A stretch of DNA of 64,000 nucleotides from Arion vulgaris (taxonomy: Eukaryota; Mollusca; Gastropoda; Stylommatophora; Arionidae). The stretch's first letter is position 1. The number at the start of each line of letters is the position of its first letter. The position numbers were made by a program, and so were the translations under genes. Under the pieces are notes generated by a model, which saw nothing but the letters and a program-made list of their open reading frames with translations, made no database searches and was not told the DNA's origin. The DNA lies in the NCBI GenBank assembly GCA_020796225.1, contig CM036760.1:4396501-4460500 (forward strand). The letters run 5' to 3'. Of this stretch, positions 44,791 to 54,969 are shown in pieces.

Positions 44791-44955
44791 CAGTGGCGGC
44801 TCGTGATCATTTTTGTTGGTGGGGCCAGACATATATTTTCGAAAAAATAATGGTTTTGGGTTAGGTTATATTTCAATAAATAAAATAATATTTACATGTT
44901 ACACATTATTTTTGGGGTCCTGGCCCCACTGGCCCCTAATGTCAAGCTGCCACTG
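44791..44955. mobile_element. hAT-like MITE, 165 bp
   Basis: Termini cagtggcggctcgtg and (reverse complement of the right end) cagtggcagcttgac form imperfect terminal inverted repeats; inner ggggccag / ctggcccc also pair. Flanks gatttgac (44783-44790) and catttgac (44956-44963) form an 8-bp duplication with one change, the length made by hAT transposases. No coding capacity. Confidence 0.82.
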
Positions 44956-45109
44956 CATTTGACTGTCTTTTTTCCCCACCTTATTTCTGTCCAGAAAACT
45001 CCAGTTTAATGCGTTTAATAATACACGATAATTATAATATCACAGAAAAGCGTCATATGTCGCAGCAGAAATGAGAAATTACAACACAAACATCGTATCT
45101 TCTTTTAAG

Positions 45110-45340
45110 GCTTCATATCAACCACTTGATAAAACACTCTGTGATTTGTATGTGATCTGAGCCTAAGAGCGATTTACGTTGTGCCAGTTATGCGACAACA
45201 AGTAGGCCAACACATCCGATTTCTGCGACGCTTTTTAATTTACTAGGGTAGCTACCGTAGGCGCCTACCTCAGTCGCCTCTTACGACATGCTTTGTCAAT
45301 CGCAGGGTTACTATCATTGGTTCCCTTTGAGAGCCCCAGC
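45110..45340 (-). repeat. Dispersed repeat R1 (minus)
   Basis: cttcttttaaggcttcatatc, gtgatttgtatgtgatctg, tactagggtagctaccgtag and tacgacatgctttgtcaa are the R1 landmarks in reverse. Confidence 0.85.
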
Positions 45341-45371
45341 AACATACGTGCGATACATCTTAAGAGTTAAA

Positions 45372-45640
45372 AGTTAATTGTATATCCTTTACGGGACTTT
45401 GCGAATCAACTCCAGCTTTTAACGTTGTTTTGATTTTTCTAGGCATTATTACGTTCAGTAGTTTGCCATTGCTTTCTGAACGGGTGGTGCGATCTTCCTT
45501 TTGTAAAAATCCACGAGAAACAATTTGCAACCAAATTGTCCGCAGGGAGATTCGAACTCAGAACTTCGGGGTTAATAAATCGAGTCACTATCCCCTAAGC
45601 CACGGAAGCCACCTCACATCCGATTTACTAGGTAGCTTCC
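45372..45640 (-). mobile_element. tRNA-derived SINE, family S2
   Basis: Minus strand: ccgtggcttaggggatagtg (A box), tctgagttcgaatctccctg (B box), then tggatttttacaaaaggaag, ttcagaaagcaatggcaaac and aagtcccgtaaaggatatac. The body is homologous to S1 although the heads differ. Second copy at 60412-60660. Confidence 0.88.
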
Positions 45641-45699
45641 TAGTCGCCTACCTAAATCGCCTCTTGCGACATGATTTATAAGTTGTAGGGTTCATATTC
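45641..45699 (-). repeat. R1 fragment
   Basis: tttactaggtagcttcctag and cctcttgcgacatgatttat are the middle of R1 in reverse, cut on both sides. Confidence 0.55.
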
Positions 45700-45895
45700 T
45701 TTGTTACGATGTCTATGGCACCGAGCCGAAGGGTTACAATGTCCATGGCACCGAGCCGAAGGGTTACGATGTCCATGGCACCGAGCCGAAGGTTACGATG
45801 TCTATGGCACCGAGCCGAAGGGTTACGATGTCCATGGCACCGAGCCGAAGGTTACGATGTCCATGGCACCGAGCCGAAGAGCTAAAAATCTCAAG
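45700..45895 (+). repeat. 30-31-bp array derived from the body of an S5 SINE
   Basis: Six to seven copies of ggttacgatgtccatggcac cgagccgaag(g). Then the natural S5 sequence agctaaaaatctcaagtgca tctggatcgg with an A-rich tail follows, as at 37510-37560. S5 itself carries two copies of the unit, so this SINE expanded its own internal repeat and lost its head. Confidence 0.9.
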
Positions 45896-46589
45896 TGCAT
45901 CTGGATCGGGAAAAGAAATAGACATAGTGGTTACATATTTAACTTTGGATAAACGCATCTCTCACCCTATAATATTTAGTACTTTCATTTATCCGGTGTA
46001 TACTGTAGAAATATCCCAGAATAATTATAAACTCACGTCTACTGTCTTATAAAAATACAAAATGGTTTCAACGCTCGCCCATCTGGCGACGGAAGAGGTA
46101 AACAATAGTTATTCTCACAGGCTAATTGTTTCCTGCTTAGATGGATGCTAAGGTAAACAACGCCGTTTATCATTTTTGGATCTGTATCGTTGTCAGTTTA
46201 TGTTCTTGTCCAGAGATCGCAGGTTTATACCTCGACCCAGACTCAAATCCAAATGATAAACATTGTGTGTCTTTACAGGTTCAGGCAAAAGTCTAGTTTT
46301 TTTGTATAAAGTTTATGATGACAACTGGTGTAATCTCCAGTGTTTTCTTACTAACATTCAGAAATCTTTGATTAAAATTAAAAGGGTTGTTACAACTCTT
46401 TGAGCGTGTGTGCGGGGGGTATACAACTCTCGTTTCGTTGCTACAAAGTGTTGGTTTAACCAGGGAAAATAAGCAGGTAATTGCGGTTTGCATGATGGAA
46501 TTGCATTTTTTCAATTTGTTTTCTGAAATGGTTGTTAGTGTTGTTAATCAACTTAAGTAAACTAGATTTGAAAGAGTATGGTACAGTAA
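45896..46589. other. No feature seen
   Basis: Single-copy AT-rich sequence; ORF 46293-46514 (minus) not recognised. Confidence 0.4.
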
Positions 46590-46618
46590 ACATATATATT
46601 TATATATATATATATATT
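46590..46618. repeat. (TA)n microsatellite
   Basis: catatatatttatatatata and further ta pairs directly before the LINE-D fragment. Confidence 0.9.
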
Positions 46619-46620
46619 TA

Positions 46621-47450
46621 TGGAGCAGGTAGGGTTATTGTAGAGCGAAGTGGAGCGTTCAGGATAGCTACTTCTACAGGGTGTTCAAGATTAAAGCAGC
46701 CACATTGACAAATCGAAAGTTGCCAGATAATCTATCGCGTTATGTTTATGTACTATTTAAACCGGTTCTGACTAGCTCATTTTACGTCACATTTGTTCAT
46801 CGTCCCTTCCCGCACTACAATTACATACCGTCACATAACCTTGACCTATACTACGTCATAACTGAACCTTCTCATTTTCATACATATATGCCAGATTGAC
46901 TCCATTCACAGGCTGCTATTATCTTGAACACCCTGTAGTATGAGTATGGAGGTTGAGGCCTTTACTGCTGCCCTCCATTGGCTCTCAGGAACTCCATTTA
47001 CTGGGGTTGTTGTTATATCTATCTCTCAGTCGATGCTTCACAAGATCCAGTAGGACAGGTTTCGGTATGAGTGGATGTCCTCTGTAGAAGTTTCTAACCT
47101 CCAGAGGCGAACGTGGATATACTGTCCTGGGCATGCGGGTGTTTGCGGTAATGATAGAGCAGACATGCTTGCATCAACAGCATCGATTGTTAGGGAGATG
47201 CAAATGGATATAGGGGTTGTTTTTCGATTTCTTCGCAACTGCCTATTGGATGAGGAGACTAAAATAGATATTGAATCGATCCAGTGATTTAAGCAGTTTG
47301 GAGTTACCCGTTGTACAAGTCGAACTGGATGCCTGAGAGGCAGAGTGAGAGGTGTGTTTAATCAGCAAGCCACGGGAACCATCAGTATGCATACTCTTCG
47401 ATATCTGTTGAGGAAAGACTGAGCCCCTATGGGTCTGCCCGGAGTGTAAT
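46621..47450 (+). mobile_element. LINE-D RNase H domain, interrupted by a MITE
   Basis: 46621-46676 encodes GAGRVIVERSGAFRIATS, the first strands of a LINE RNase H fold. After the MITE the frame continues SMSMEVEAFTAALHWLS, then ..QSMLHKIQ (one stop) and RRTWIYCPGHAGVCGNDRAD with LAS, the CPGHAGV.GN..AD motif. It then runs to ..LRKD and decays with three stops. Catalytic Asp/Glu/Asp positions of the RNase H family are approached by SMEVEA (Glu) and DRAD (Asp). Confidence 0.9.
46677..46935. mobile_element. Tc1/mariner-like MITE, 259 bp, with TA duplication
   Basis: The terminal inverted repeat cagggtgttcaagat at the left pairs with atcttgaacaccctg at the right, extended to 25 bp by (t)aaagcagcc/ggctgctat(t). 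TA stands on both sides (46675-46676 and 46936-46937). Internal ORF 46681-46899 is not transposase-like. The element sits inside an RNase H coding segment. Confidence 0.9.
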
Positions 47451-47554
47451 GACATCAGTTTAGTAACCAATAACCAACAATGCAGCAGCTAGCTTGTGTT
47501 ATCTCTGACGACATAAGTATGACCAATCAGAAATGATACCATGTTATATCTGAT

Positions 47555-47810
47555 AAAATTAAGAGAAGAAATGATCAAAGAATATCAAAACAGACATTTA
47601 AGTGGAATGCAACGAGTTCAAAAAACAGAGGACAACCTAAGGAGACCGTGAAACGAACTTTGTTGAGAGAGGCAAAAAATATCGGTCTCAGTTCCATGGA
47701 GGAGAATGAACGAGTTGCCCATGATAGAGCGGTATAGAGAAATTGCTTGCAGAGCCTATGTAACGTATAACGGTACGAGAGGAGTTATTATTATTATTAT
47801 TTTAGGTTAG
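47555..47810 (+). mobile_element. LINE-B 3' end
   Basis: The + strand matches 42598-42850 (minus): ..NDQRISKQTFKWNAT.., GQPKETVKRTLLREAKNIGL, a stop, then AIEKLLAEPM-like. Terminus cggtacgagaggagttatta with a (tta)n tail. Confidence 0.85.
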
Positions 47811-48225
47811 TTAGCTCTTTTAGTTTTTGCGATTTAATGCTCAGCCTACTTTTAATTTCTTTTATAGCATTTCCATCATTTGTCAGCAATGCACAAGGCA
47901 GGTATCCAAAGTTGTCGACTCTTTTCGATTTTGTGACCGTTGACTCATCTAATTATGACGTCATCAAAACATGATGTCATTAAAGTATAACTACTATGAC
48001 ACGTTTTTTGATGACGATATTAACATATTATACTCAATTTAAATGTGATTACATTTACCCTGGTGGACGATTACTATGTCTACATTTTTCTGGCGCACTC
48101 CTTAGTGTCCTTGGAAGAACGTTGTTCTACTTTTAGCCGTCCATCAGAACCGAGTATAACAGGCTGAACAAACACAGACGTATGATACAACTATCTGCAT
48201 CTACACTGTTCTACTAAGTAACTAC
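47811..48225. other. No feature seen
   Basis: AT-rich sequence with repeated tgacgtcatcaaa/tgatgtcatta words at 47960-48000. No gene. Confidence 0.4.
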
Positions 48226-48922
48226 AAAGACTGAGTTTGAATATTAAGAAGACAGATGTTATGATCGTATCAAACAAGTAGACTCTGACAAAATGCACTA
48301 TCACAGTAAATGGGACTGAGCTAAGACAAGCTCAGCAATTTAAATACCTCGGAGTCCTGGTAACATCAGATGGCAGATGCAGATCAGGAATACAGAGCAG
48401 AATAGGACAGTTGAAAGCAGTGCTCGAGAAAAGGAGAAGCATTATATGCAACAAGTCATTGGGAATTGATATGAGAATGAGAGTTATATAGTGCTACATA
48501 GAACAAATACTGACATACGGATGCGAATCATGGACAATAAATAAACAGATCGAAAAATCTCTGAGGGCCACAGAGATGTGGTTTTACAGAAGAATGATGA
48601 GAATCCCTATGACTACTAACATGACTAATGTGGAGATATTGAATGAGATCAAGACACAGAGAAAACGTATCTTCAATATAAGAAAGAGACAGTCATCATT
48701 TTTCGGGCATGTGATGAGGAGGGAGGGTTAGAACACATTGTGACAACTGGTAAAATCGAGGGGAGTTGAGGCAGAGGAAGACAGAGATATACAATTTTGG
48801 ATAGTCTAACTTCATGGCACGGAAGAGCGTCAACTTCTGAGATGATAGCAAACACCAGAGACATAGATTTGTGGAGAACCAAGATCGTCTACGTCAGCCG
48901 ACATGGCACTTGATGATGATGA
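48226..48922 (+). mobile_element. LINE-A, reverse transcriptase C-terminus with 3' end
   Basis: The + strand encodes LNIKKTDVMIVSNK (stop) then CTITVNGTELRQAQQFKYLG, VLVTSDGRCRSGIQSRIGQL, ..CYIEQILTYGCESWTINKQ, EMWFYRRMMRIPMTTNMTN and ..RQSSFFGHVMRREG. It ends ggcacttgatgatgatg. The longest readable LINE-A stretch on the plus strand; still frame-broken. Confidence 0.9.
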
Positions 48923-49069
48923 ATGTTCAACTGAGGTAATTGTAAACAAACTGCGGAAAAATCCCTTCAAAACTGTCCATTGTACAGCAACTTTAAAATG
49001 AAAGGCTGACTAACAATGAAACACTATAGTCAATATTAGACTTTATTCAAGAAGTACACGCCCATGTGT

Positions 49070-49200
49070 TACCGGGGCCAGCCGGAGGAGCAAAATAGCA
49101 GCACTGCGACCCACAAGGCATGTTGTAAGAGGCGATTAAAGTGGGGTTTGGCATAGAGCTGGCTACCCTATACGGTAGACCCTTTTAGCCACACAATCCA
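49070..49200 (+). repeat. Dispersed repeat R1, 5' part only
   Basis: gttaccggggccagccggag, cagcactgcgacccacaagg and catgttgtaagaggcgatta are the R1 start; the rest is missing. Confidence 0.7.
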
Positions 49201-49299
49201 ACCAACTATGAAAATGTCTTCTGCTGTATCTGTCAGAAAAATGGAGAACTACCTAAATATTAACGAATAAATTGCAAACATTCATCAACTGGTGTCTGC

Positions 49300-49638
49300 G
49301 CAGAATAGAGGGACTAAGATGGTATGATAGGGTCACAAATGAGGAACTTGTGGAAAGAACAAGACAGATTCCAGTGAACCAAGAGGTTAAAAAAGACGCT
49401 GGCGCTGGATTGAACACATTTTGCGAAAACATGAGGGGAATATAACAAGAAGGATCCTTTACTGGATCCCCCAGCGACAGCAAAAGAAGGGAAGGTCGAG
49501 AAATACATGTTGACGAGATTTGGAGGCAGAGGTGAACAATATAAAGAAGAGTTGAAGGAAGCTGCAGGAGATAGCTAGACATATTAAGACTTGGCACGAG
49601 TTGGTTGAGTACCTATGACCTAGCCCGGCTTACTAAAG

Positions 49639-49680
<42 letters not shown>
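49300..49680 (+). mobile_element. LINE-E polymerase C-terminus with (AG)n
   Basis: With one frame break the + strand reads RIEGLRWYDRVTNEELVERT, then KRRWRWIEHILRKHEGNITR, RILYWIPQRQQKKGRSRNT and ..WRKLQEIARHIKTWHELVEYL. The W+WIGH..R and G+.R.TW blocks are classical. After the stop comes a perfect (ag)n run at 49641-49680. Confidence 0.85.
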
Positions 49681-49684
<4 letters not shown>

Positions 49685-50194
49685 GCCTCCATCTGTAACC
49701 TTTCTGCGACAAGCAAACTCAAACATAACATTGTAAAATAAAATTTGACTTTCATAAACTCCCCTGGCAGTCGTTTTTAATTATGTTTCTAGTTTAACCG
49801 CTGGGGGATTCTCTCCACAATACAAGGCATTTGTCTTTATTTAAAGCATCCTTTTGATAGTCCCAAACCGCTGTGTCTCAAACTGGCAAACTGCCCAAGA
49901 AATGTTAATCGTTCGAACTGGACAAACAGAAGCCGTCTGCAAGGGTTGGCCTTATTTCCTCATCCAATAACTGGTCTGTTTGCTGTTTCTTTTTACCCCC
50001 CTCTCTACAAACCAGTTGAGATTTTAGTTTGTTTCGTCAAATTTGAAGACAGTGGGTAACCATTTAGTTTTGAAATAACCAAGATGGTTTCAAGGACGTC
50101 TTGCATCTTTTTAAGACAAGAAAATTTGAGACGCAAGTGTAGTGAACGAATGTCCTGTTTGAGTTGTGTTAATTAACTGTGCAAGATATGTTGA
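49681..50194. other. No feature seen
   Basis: Single-copy sequence, somewhat less AT-rich; both strands lack long ORFs. Confidence 0.4.
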
Positions 50195-50652
50195 AATATG
50201 GCAATCGAGATCAGAATGCGAGTTATACAGTGCTACATAAAACTAATACTGACATACGGATGCGAGTCATGGACAATAAACACACAGATCGAAAAATCTC
50301 TGAGGGTCACAGAGATGTGGTTTTACAGAAGAATGATGAGAATTCCATGGACAGCTAAAATGACAAGTGTTGAGGTGTTGAATAAGGTCAAGACACAGAG
50401 AAAGCTTATTATTCAATATAAGAAAGAGGCAATCATCATTTTTCGGACAAATGATGAGGAAGGGAGGTTTAGAACACATTGTGACAACCGGTAAAATTGA
50501 GGGTAGATGAGATAGAGAAAATAATGGATATCTTAACTTTATGGCACGAAAGAGTGTCAACATCTGAGTTGATAGCAAACACCAACGACAGAGATTTGTG
50601 GAGATCCATGATCACCTACGTAAGCCGGTATGGCACCTGATGATGATGCTGC
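50195..50652 (+). mobile_element. LINE-A 3' fragment
   Basis: The ORF 50198-50494 encodes EIRMRVIQCYIKLILTYGCE, SWTINTQIEKSLRVTEMWFY and RRMMRIPWTAKMTSVEVLNK. The element ends cctacgtaagccggtatggc acctgatgatgatg. Very close to 48480-48922. Confidence 0.92.
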
Positions 50653-50771
50653 TAGATATGTTGGCACGAATAGATTGATTGGAAAATTGTTAGTTTTAGA
50701 GAAGATTTGTGCTCTTCGTAAAAGCATATTTGTTGTTTGGACAGTGTTCAATAACATCGATTGATTGTTTG

Positions 50772-51012
50772 GAGGTCTCTGTGGCTAACGGGTAAAGCCT
50801 TTGCATTGCGAGTCGAAGGTCGGGGTTTGAATCCGGACCTCACCGTTCTGTTCACGAGTGCATTTTTTCTCAGGGACCTCTATGATTGTTGTCTAAGCAA
50901 CGACGTTCGTACTTTGTGCAATACTCTTGGCAGGTGGCGTGCAAATTCTGCCGAGAGGGACCGAGCCATATGGGGTAAAACCCGGTGCACTGGAGTCAAC
51001 TCTTCAGCTTTA
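50772..51012 (+). mobile_element. tRNA-derived SINE, family S3, single head
   Basis: Head ggtctctgtggctaacgggt (A box), cggggtttgaatccggacct (B box), body gttctgttcacgagtgcatt, aatactcttggcaggtggcg, aaacccggtgcactggagtc. The ordinary state against which the duplicated head at 43503 can be compared. Confidence 0.92.
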
Positions 51013-51363
51013 TTGATTGAGTAGATTGACAACAATAATGAGTTATATCATTCGTTGATTGATTTGATGGATTGATTGATTGATAGGACCATTAATCATT
51101 GCATTACGGTGAATAACCAAATTTCTCCAATTTGTTTTCTTACACTTGAAGATCTCAGCGTTAGTACACAACCCGCGTAGAACCTGCGAGGCTCTCCTAT
51201 TTAATTTGTGAAAATATTGACAATTCTGTAAGCATTTTATGTTCATTCCCTTTTTTTTTTTTTTTTTTATATATGCAGTGGCTTTGCATCCAAATCTTAC
51301 ATATTGTCATTGTTCAAAAGTGATAGTGAAGGTAGGTGAAGTATATTCTTATCATATGTTATC
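51013..51363. other. No feature; (TTGA)n and poly(T) patches
   Basis: Contains gattgatttgatggattgattgattg at 51055-51082 (in pieces) and a T run at 51249-51270. Nothing else. Confidence 0.5.
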
Positions 51364-51720
51364 TTAACCACATTTGCCGTGAAGCAGCGTGGGGAGATTT
51401 AGTTTACTATCTTGTGCCAGGTGTGTTGCGCTTGACGTTGTCAGTCCATGCTTTCGCAGGGACTTTGAGATGTTATCTATCCATCGTGTTCTTGGCTTGC
51501 TTCGTGCTCTGCGCCCTGAGTGTCGATTATTGTAGGCATGTAATAGTAATAAATGTGGTTCCATTCTCATTAGATGGCCGAACCACTTGATTCTTTTCTT
51601 CTCGATGTACTGTATGCATGGTGTAGTACCAACGATGCTTCCAATATTCTCGTTTGTTACTCTACTGGTAATGTTGACAGCTTTTCGTAGACATCTCATT
51701 TCACATGTTGTAATCGTTCT
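51364..51720 (-). mobile_element. LINE-C polymerase C-terminus
   Basis: The open frame 51364-51699 on the minus strand encodes RCLRKAVNITSRVTNENIGS, YIEKKRIKWFGHLMRMEPHL and ..KPRTRWIDNISKSLRKHGLT. It is the same family as 59118-59892. Truncated at both ends; no poly(A) visible. Confidence 0.9.
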
Positions 51721-51734
51721 TTCTTGTGTAGGTG

Positions 51735-51925
51735 AAATATATAGCCGTATTTTATAGTCATTATGATGTTTCTGTCGTAGTCTATATGTAATTTTTTGGG
51801 AAATTCGAAACTACTATTGTATCCTTTTGTTTGATAAAGGCCTTTTGGTCGAAACGTTGCTTTGTATTGTGATTGTTTTTGTATTTTGTAAAACTACAGT
51901 ATTTTGTTCTTACGTGTTTCGCCAT
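51735..51925 (+). mobile_element. Fragment with hammerhead-like core (Penelope-like element?)
   Basis: gtttgataaaggccttttgg tcgaaacgttgctttg is at 51829-51865. Flanking sequence also matches 61413-61576 in reverse (gatgtttctgtcgtag; tttgtaaaactacag). Whole shared length about 165 bp. Confidence 0.55.
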
Positions 51926-52440
51926 TGCTACATAGTTTTACTGCATTCTTCCTTTATAAAAAATAACTAGAGAGTTAGAGAAGAGAGAATAGCGATAGAC
52001 TTGACATGTCGTCAGAATGAGAAAAAAAAGACTAAGATAAGCATTGCAGTGAACACCGAATGGACATCTGAATCAAAGTGAGACCTAGAGGTACATGGAG
52101 ACGAACCTTTAAAGCAGAGTGTAAATCTATGCGTACGACTAGATTGAGGTCGTTTTTTTATTCATTCGCCCAACTTTGAATTCAGGCGTACTTATGGCGC
52201 TTACTATGGCACCTCTGACTGAATGTTGAATGAAAGTTTACTTTACTTACCACCAGTGTTTTTCATCATTCAGGTAAGCCTTACTTTGACTTCAGATGTA
52301 CTTGTAATTTAGACGCCCAAGTGAAGGATCAAAAAAAGGTAGTGAGAAGATACGAGATCGAATTGAGTGGGCATATTTATCTCTGACATTTTCGTCCATT
52401 GGCGGATAGAACTGATGCATCGTTAGATAATTAGTCATTT
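51926..52440. other. No feature seen
   Basis: AT-rich; weak LINE flavour at 52080-52150 (cgtttttttattcattcgcc follows a tggagacgaacc motif) but not enough to call. Confidence 0.35.
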
Positions 52441-52441
52441 C

Positions 52442-52805
52442 AGAATAAATATTTAAGAATAATCCTGCAAATTTTCTGGCCAAATACCATAACAAATGAG
52501 GAGCTTTTGAAACGAACAGATTGTGCATCCTTGGAGACCATCATTTATAGACGTCGATGGAAGTGGTTTGGACATGCTTGTCTTATGCCAGTGGGGGCAT
52601 TGGCTAGGACAGCGCTCAGATTGTGGACAGCGGATGGGAAGAGAAGGCCTGGACGTCCAAAGGAAACATGGAGAACAACGGTGGAGAGCTGAAGGAGTGC
52701 AGCCTGACGTGGGAGACGGTTGGTAGAAAGGCAGCAGAACGGCAACAGTGGAAGTCTCTTGTGGAAGGCTTATGTGTCAATCAGGACACGAAGAGGATAT
52801 AAATA
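52442..52805 (+). mobile_element. LINE-E polymerase C-terminus
   Basis: The + strand reads ..FWPNTITNEELLKRTDCASL, ETIIYRRRWKWFGHACLMPV and GKRRPGRPKETWRTTVE in one frame. After a one-base shift at about 52688 it continues ELKECSLTWETVGRKAAERQ, QWKSLVEGLC. All blocks of the family tail are present. Confidence 0.92.
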
Positions 52806-52867
52806 TAGATAGATCTTTAGATAATATGTGAGATGATAACAGAACAATTAATAATAACAATATTGTG

Positions 52868-53290
52868 ATTGCGTTTTAAAAATAATAATTTTTTTCTCGT
52901 ACCGTTTTATGTTACATAAAGACTGCAAGTAATTTCTCCATACTGCTCTGTTCTAAGCAACTCGCTCAAGCTCTTTAATAGATTTGAAACTGATATTTCT
53001 TGCCTCTCTCAACAAAGTTCATTTCAGGGTCTCCTTTTTTTACCTTTTGCCTCCCACTTTAATGCCGGCTTTGTTATTCTCTGATCATTTCTTCTCACGG
53101 TATGTTCAACATATCTCCATCTTCTCCCTTTTATAACAGTTGTTACTAATGGTTGACCAGAAATTTCTCCGATTTCATCACGTCTCCTGAATTCGTTCCA
53201 TTTTATGTTCTTTGTTTTCCTGCAAAACATATATTTCCAAATGCATTCAACTTGTTTTCTATATCTGAGTTTTTGATTGCGTTTGCACCG
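52868..53290 (-). mobile_element. LINE-B 3' end (minus)
   Basis: The open frame 53024-53230 gives KNIKWNEFRRRDEIGEISGQ, TVIKGRRWRYVEHTVRRNDQ and RITKPALKWEAKGKK. Then the C-terminus and the terminus ..cggtacgagaaaaaaattat with (att) at 52868. It lies head to head with 53363-53670. Confidence 0.87.
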
Positions 53291-53362
53291 TCATTTTTGG
53301 CCAGATTTAGCAATGATTTTCTAACAATTTGTCATCTAAGATGAACACTTTAACCCGTCCAT

Positions 53363-53670
53363 GAGAACAATCTGGTCCACCACTAGTGACATCTGTTATA
53401 AGAAAGAGAAGATGGAGATATGTTGGACACACCTTGAGAATAAATGGTCAACGAATATCAAGTAGGCATTGAAGTGGGATGCAAAGGGTTCAAGAAAGAG
53501 AGTATGAGCTAAGGAGACCCTGAACGGAACTTTGCTGAGAGAGGCAAGACATATCGGTCTCAGTTCCATGAGGAGATTGAGCAAGTTGTGCAAGCGGTAT
53601 GGAGAAATTGCTTGCAGGCCCTATGTAACTTATAACAGTACGAGAGGAATTATTACTATTATTATTATGA
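53363..53670 (+). mobile_element. LINE-B 3' end (plus)
   Basis: Encodes TSVIRKREDGDMLDTP-like in broken frames, then the segments parallel to RRNDQRIS.. and ..LLREARHIGLSSM. Terminus cagtacgagaggaattatta followed by (tta)n. Confidence 0.85.
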
Positions 53671-54114
53671 GAGCAATCTAACTGTAGATAAATTATTCTA
53701 AATATATTCATCACTACGCTTAACGGCAAGAGTGGACATCCAACTCCATCTTCCTCCTGACAATAGACAATAGATATTCATCATCTCATTCTAATTCTAA
53801 ATTGTGTAGGTAGACAGACAAATTGTCCTTTAAGTCGCGTGTATGCATACGTTCCACGATTTCTAGCAAATATGACCGATATGCATTTAACGAAATGACA
53901 TTTAATAATAAGAGGTACGTGATAAATAAACAAACTATTGGTATAGCTAATGCTGTTCTGTATTGTGATTACACATAATGTGAGTTAATGAGTGAGTTTT
54001 TTACAATATGTAGTTATGTTTAATCCAGCTTGGTGTCAGTTACAGGCAGCATAGATTTCATAGTTTTATTACTTCTTTCTTTGTTATGAAATATTTCTTT
54101 GTTACTCTGTGACA
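53671..54114. other. No feature seen
   Basis: AT-rich single-copy sequence. Confidence 0.4.
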
Positions 54115-54810
54115 TAGTTTACAGTAGTTGTAGTAGTAGTAGTAGTAGTAGTTGTAGTAGTCAGCAGCAGCAGCGTAGTAGTAAGTAGTAGTAGTAGTTG
54201 TAGAGTAGTAGTAGTAGTAGTAGCAGCAGTAGCAGCAGAGCAGCAGATCAGTGAGAGTAGTAGGTATGTAGTAGTAGTAGAGTGAGGTAGCAGTAGTAGT
54301 AGTAGAGCAGCAGTAGCAGCGAGCAGCGTAGTAGCGCTAGTGGTTAGAGAGCAGTAGTAGAGTAGTGCAGCAGTAGTAGCAGTAGCAGGTAGTAGGCAGC
54401 AGAGTAGTGAGCAGTAGTAGCAGTAGAGTAGTAGTACTAGTAGTAGTAGTGAGTAGCAGCAGAGTAGGCAGTAGTGCAGCAGTGTAGCTAGTAGAGTAGA
54501 GTAGTAGAGTAGCAGCAGTAGTATGTAGTAGAGTAGTAGTAGCAGTAGAGTAGTAGTAGTAGTAGAGTGGGTAGTAGTAGAAGTTAGTAGTAATAGTAGT
54601 AGTAATGGTGTAGTAAGTAGTAGTAGCAGTAGTAGTGAGTAGTAGTAATGCAGTGTATCAGTAGAAGTAGTAGTAGTAGTACTAGTAGTAGTAATTGTAG
54701 TAGTAATAGTAGTAGTAATAGTAGTAGTAATAGTAGTAGTATAAGTAGTAGTAGTAGTAGTAGTATCAGTAGTAGTAGTAGTAGCAATAGTAGTTGTGGT
54801 AGTAGTGAAC
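54115..54810. repeat. (TAG/CAG)n trinucleotide array, about 700 bp
   Basis: Imperfect (gta)n with (gca)n interruptions and frequent single-base losses between 54140 and 54660, more regular at 54660-54800. The 243-residue Thr/Leu/Tyr-rich minus-strand ORF is a product of the repeat. Confidence 0.95.
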
Positions 54811-54969
54811 CTAAATAATCTATAAGAGATCACAGAACACTACATCTGTATATATTTAAATGTATAATGGGACAGGGTTGATTACCCTGCACTGGGATTC
54901 CTTTATAGGTCAGTCCCTCTTTACAAAATATGATACGCCACATACCGGTAGTATTGACAAAGCAGGACC

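Noticed and set aside
54102..54833. 243-aa Thr/Leu-rich minus-strand ORF
   Set aside because: Trinucleotide repeat translation.
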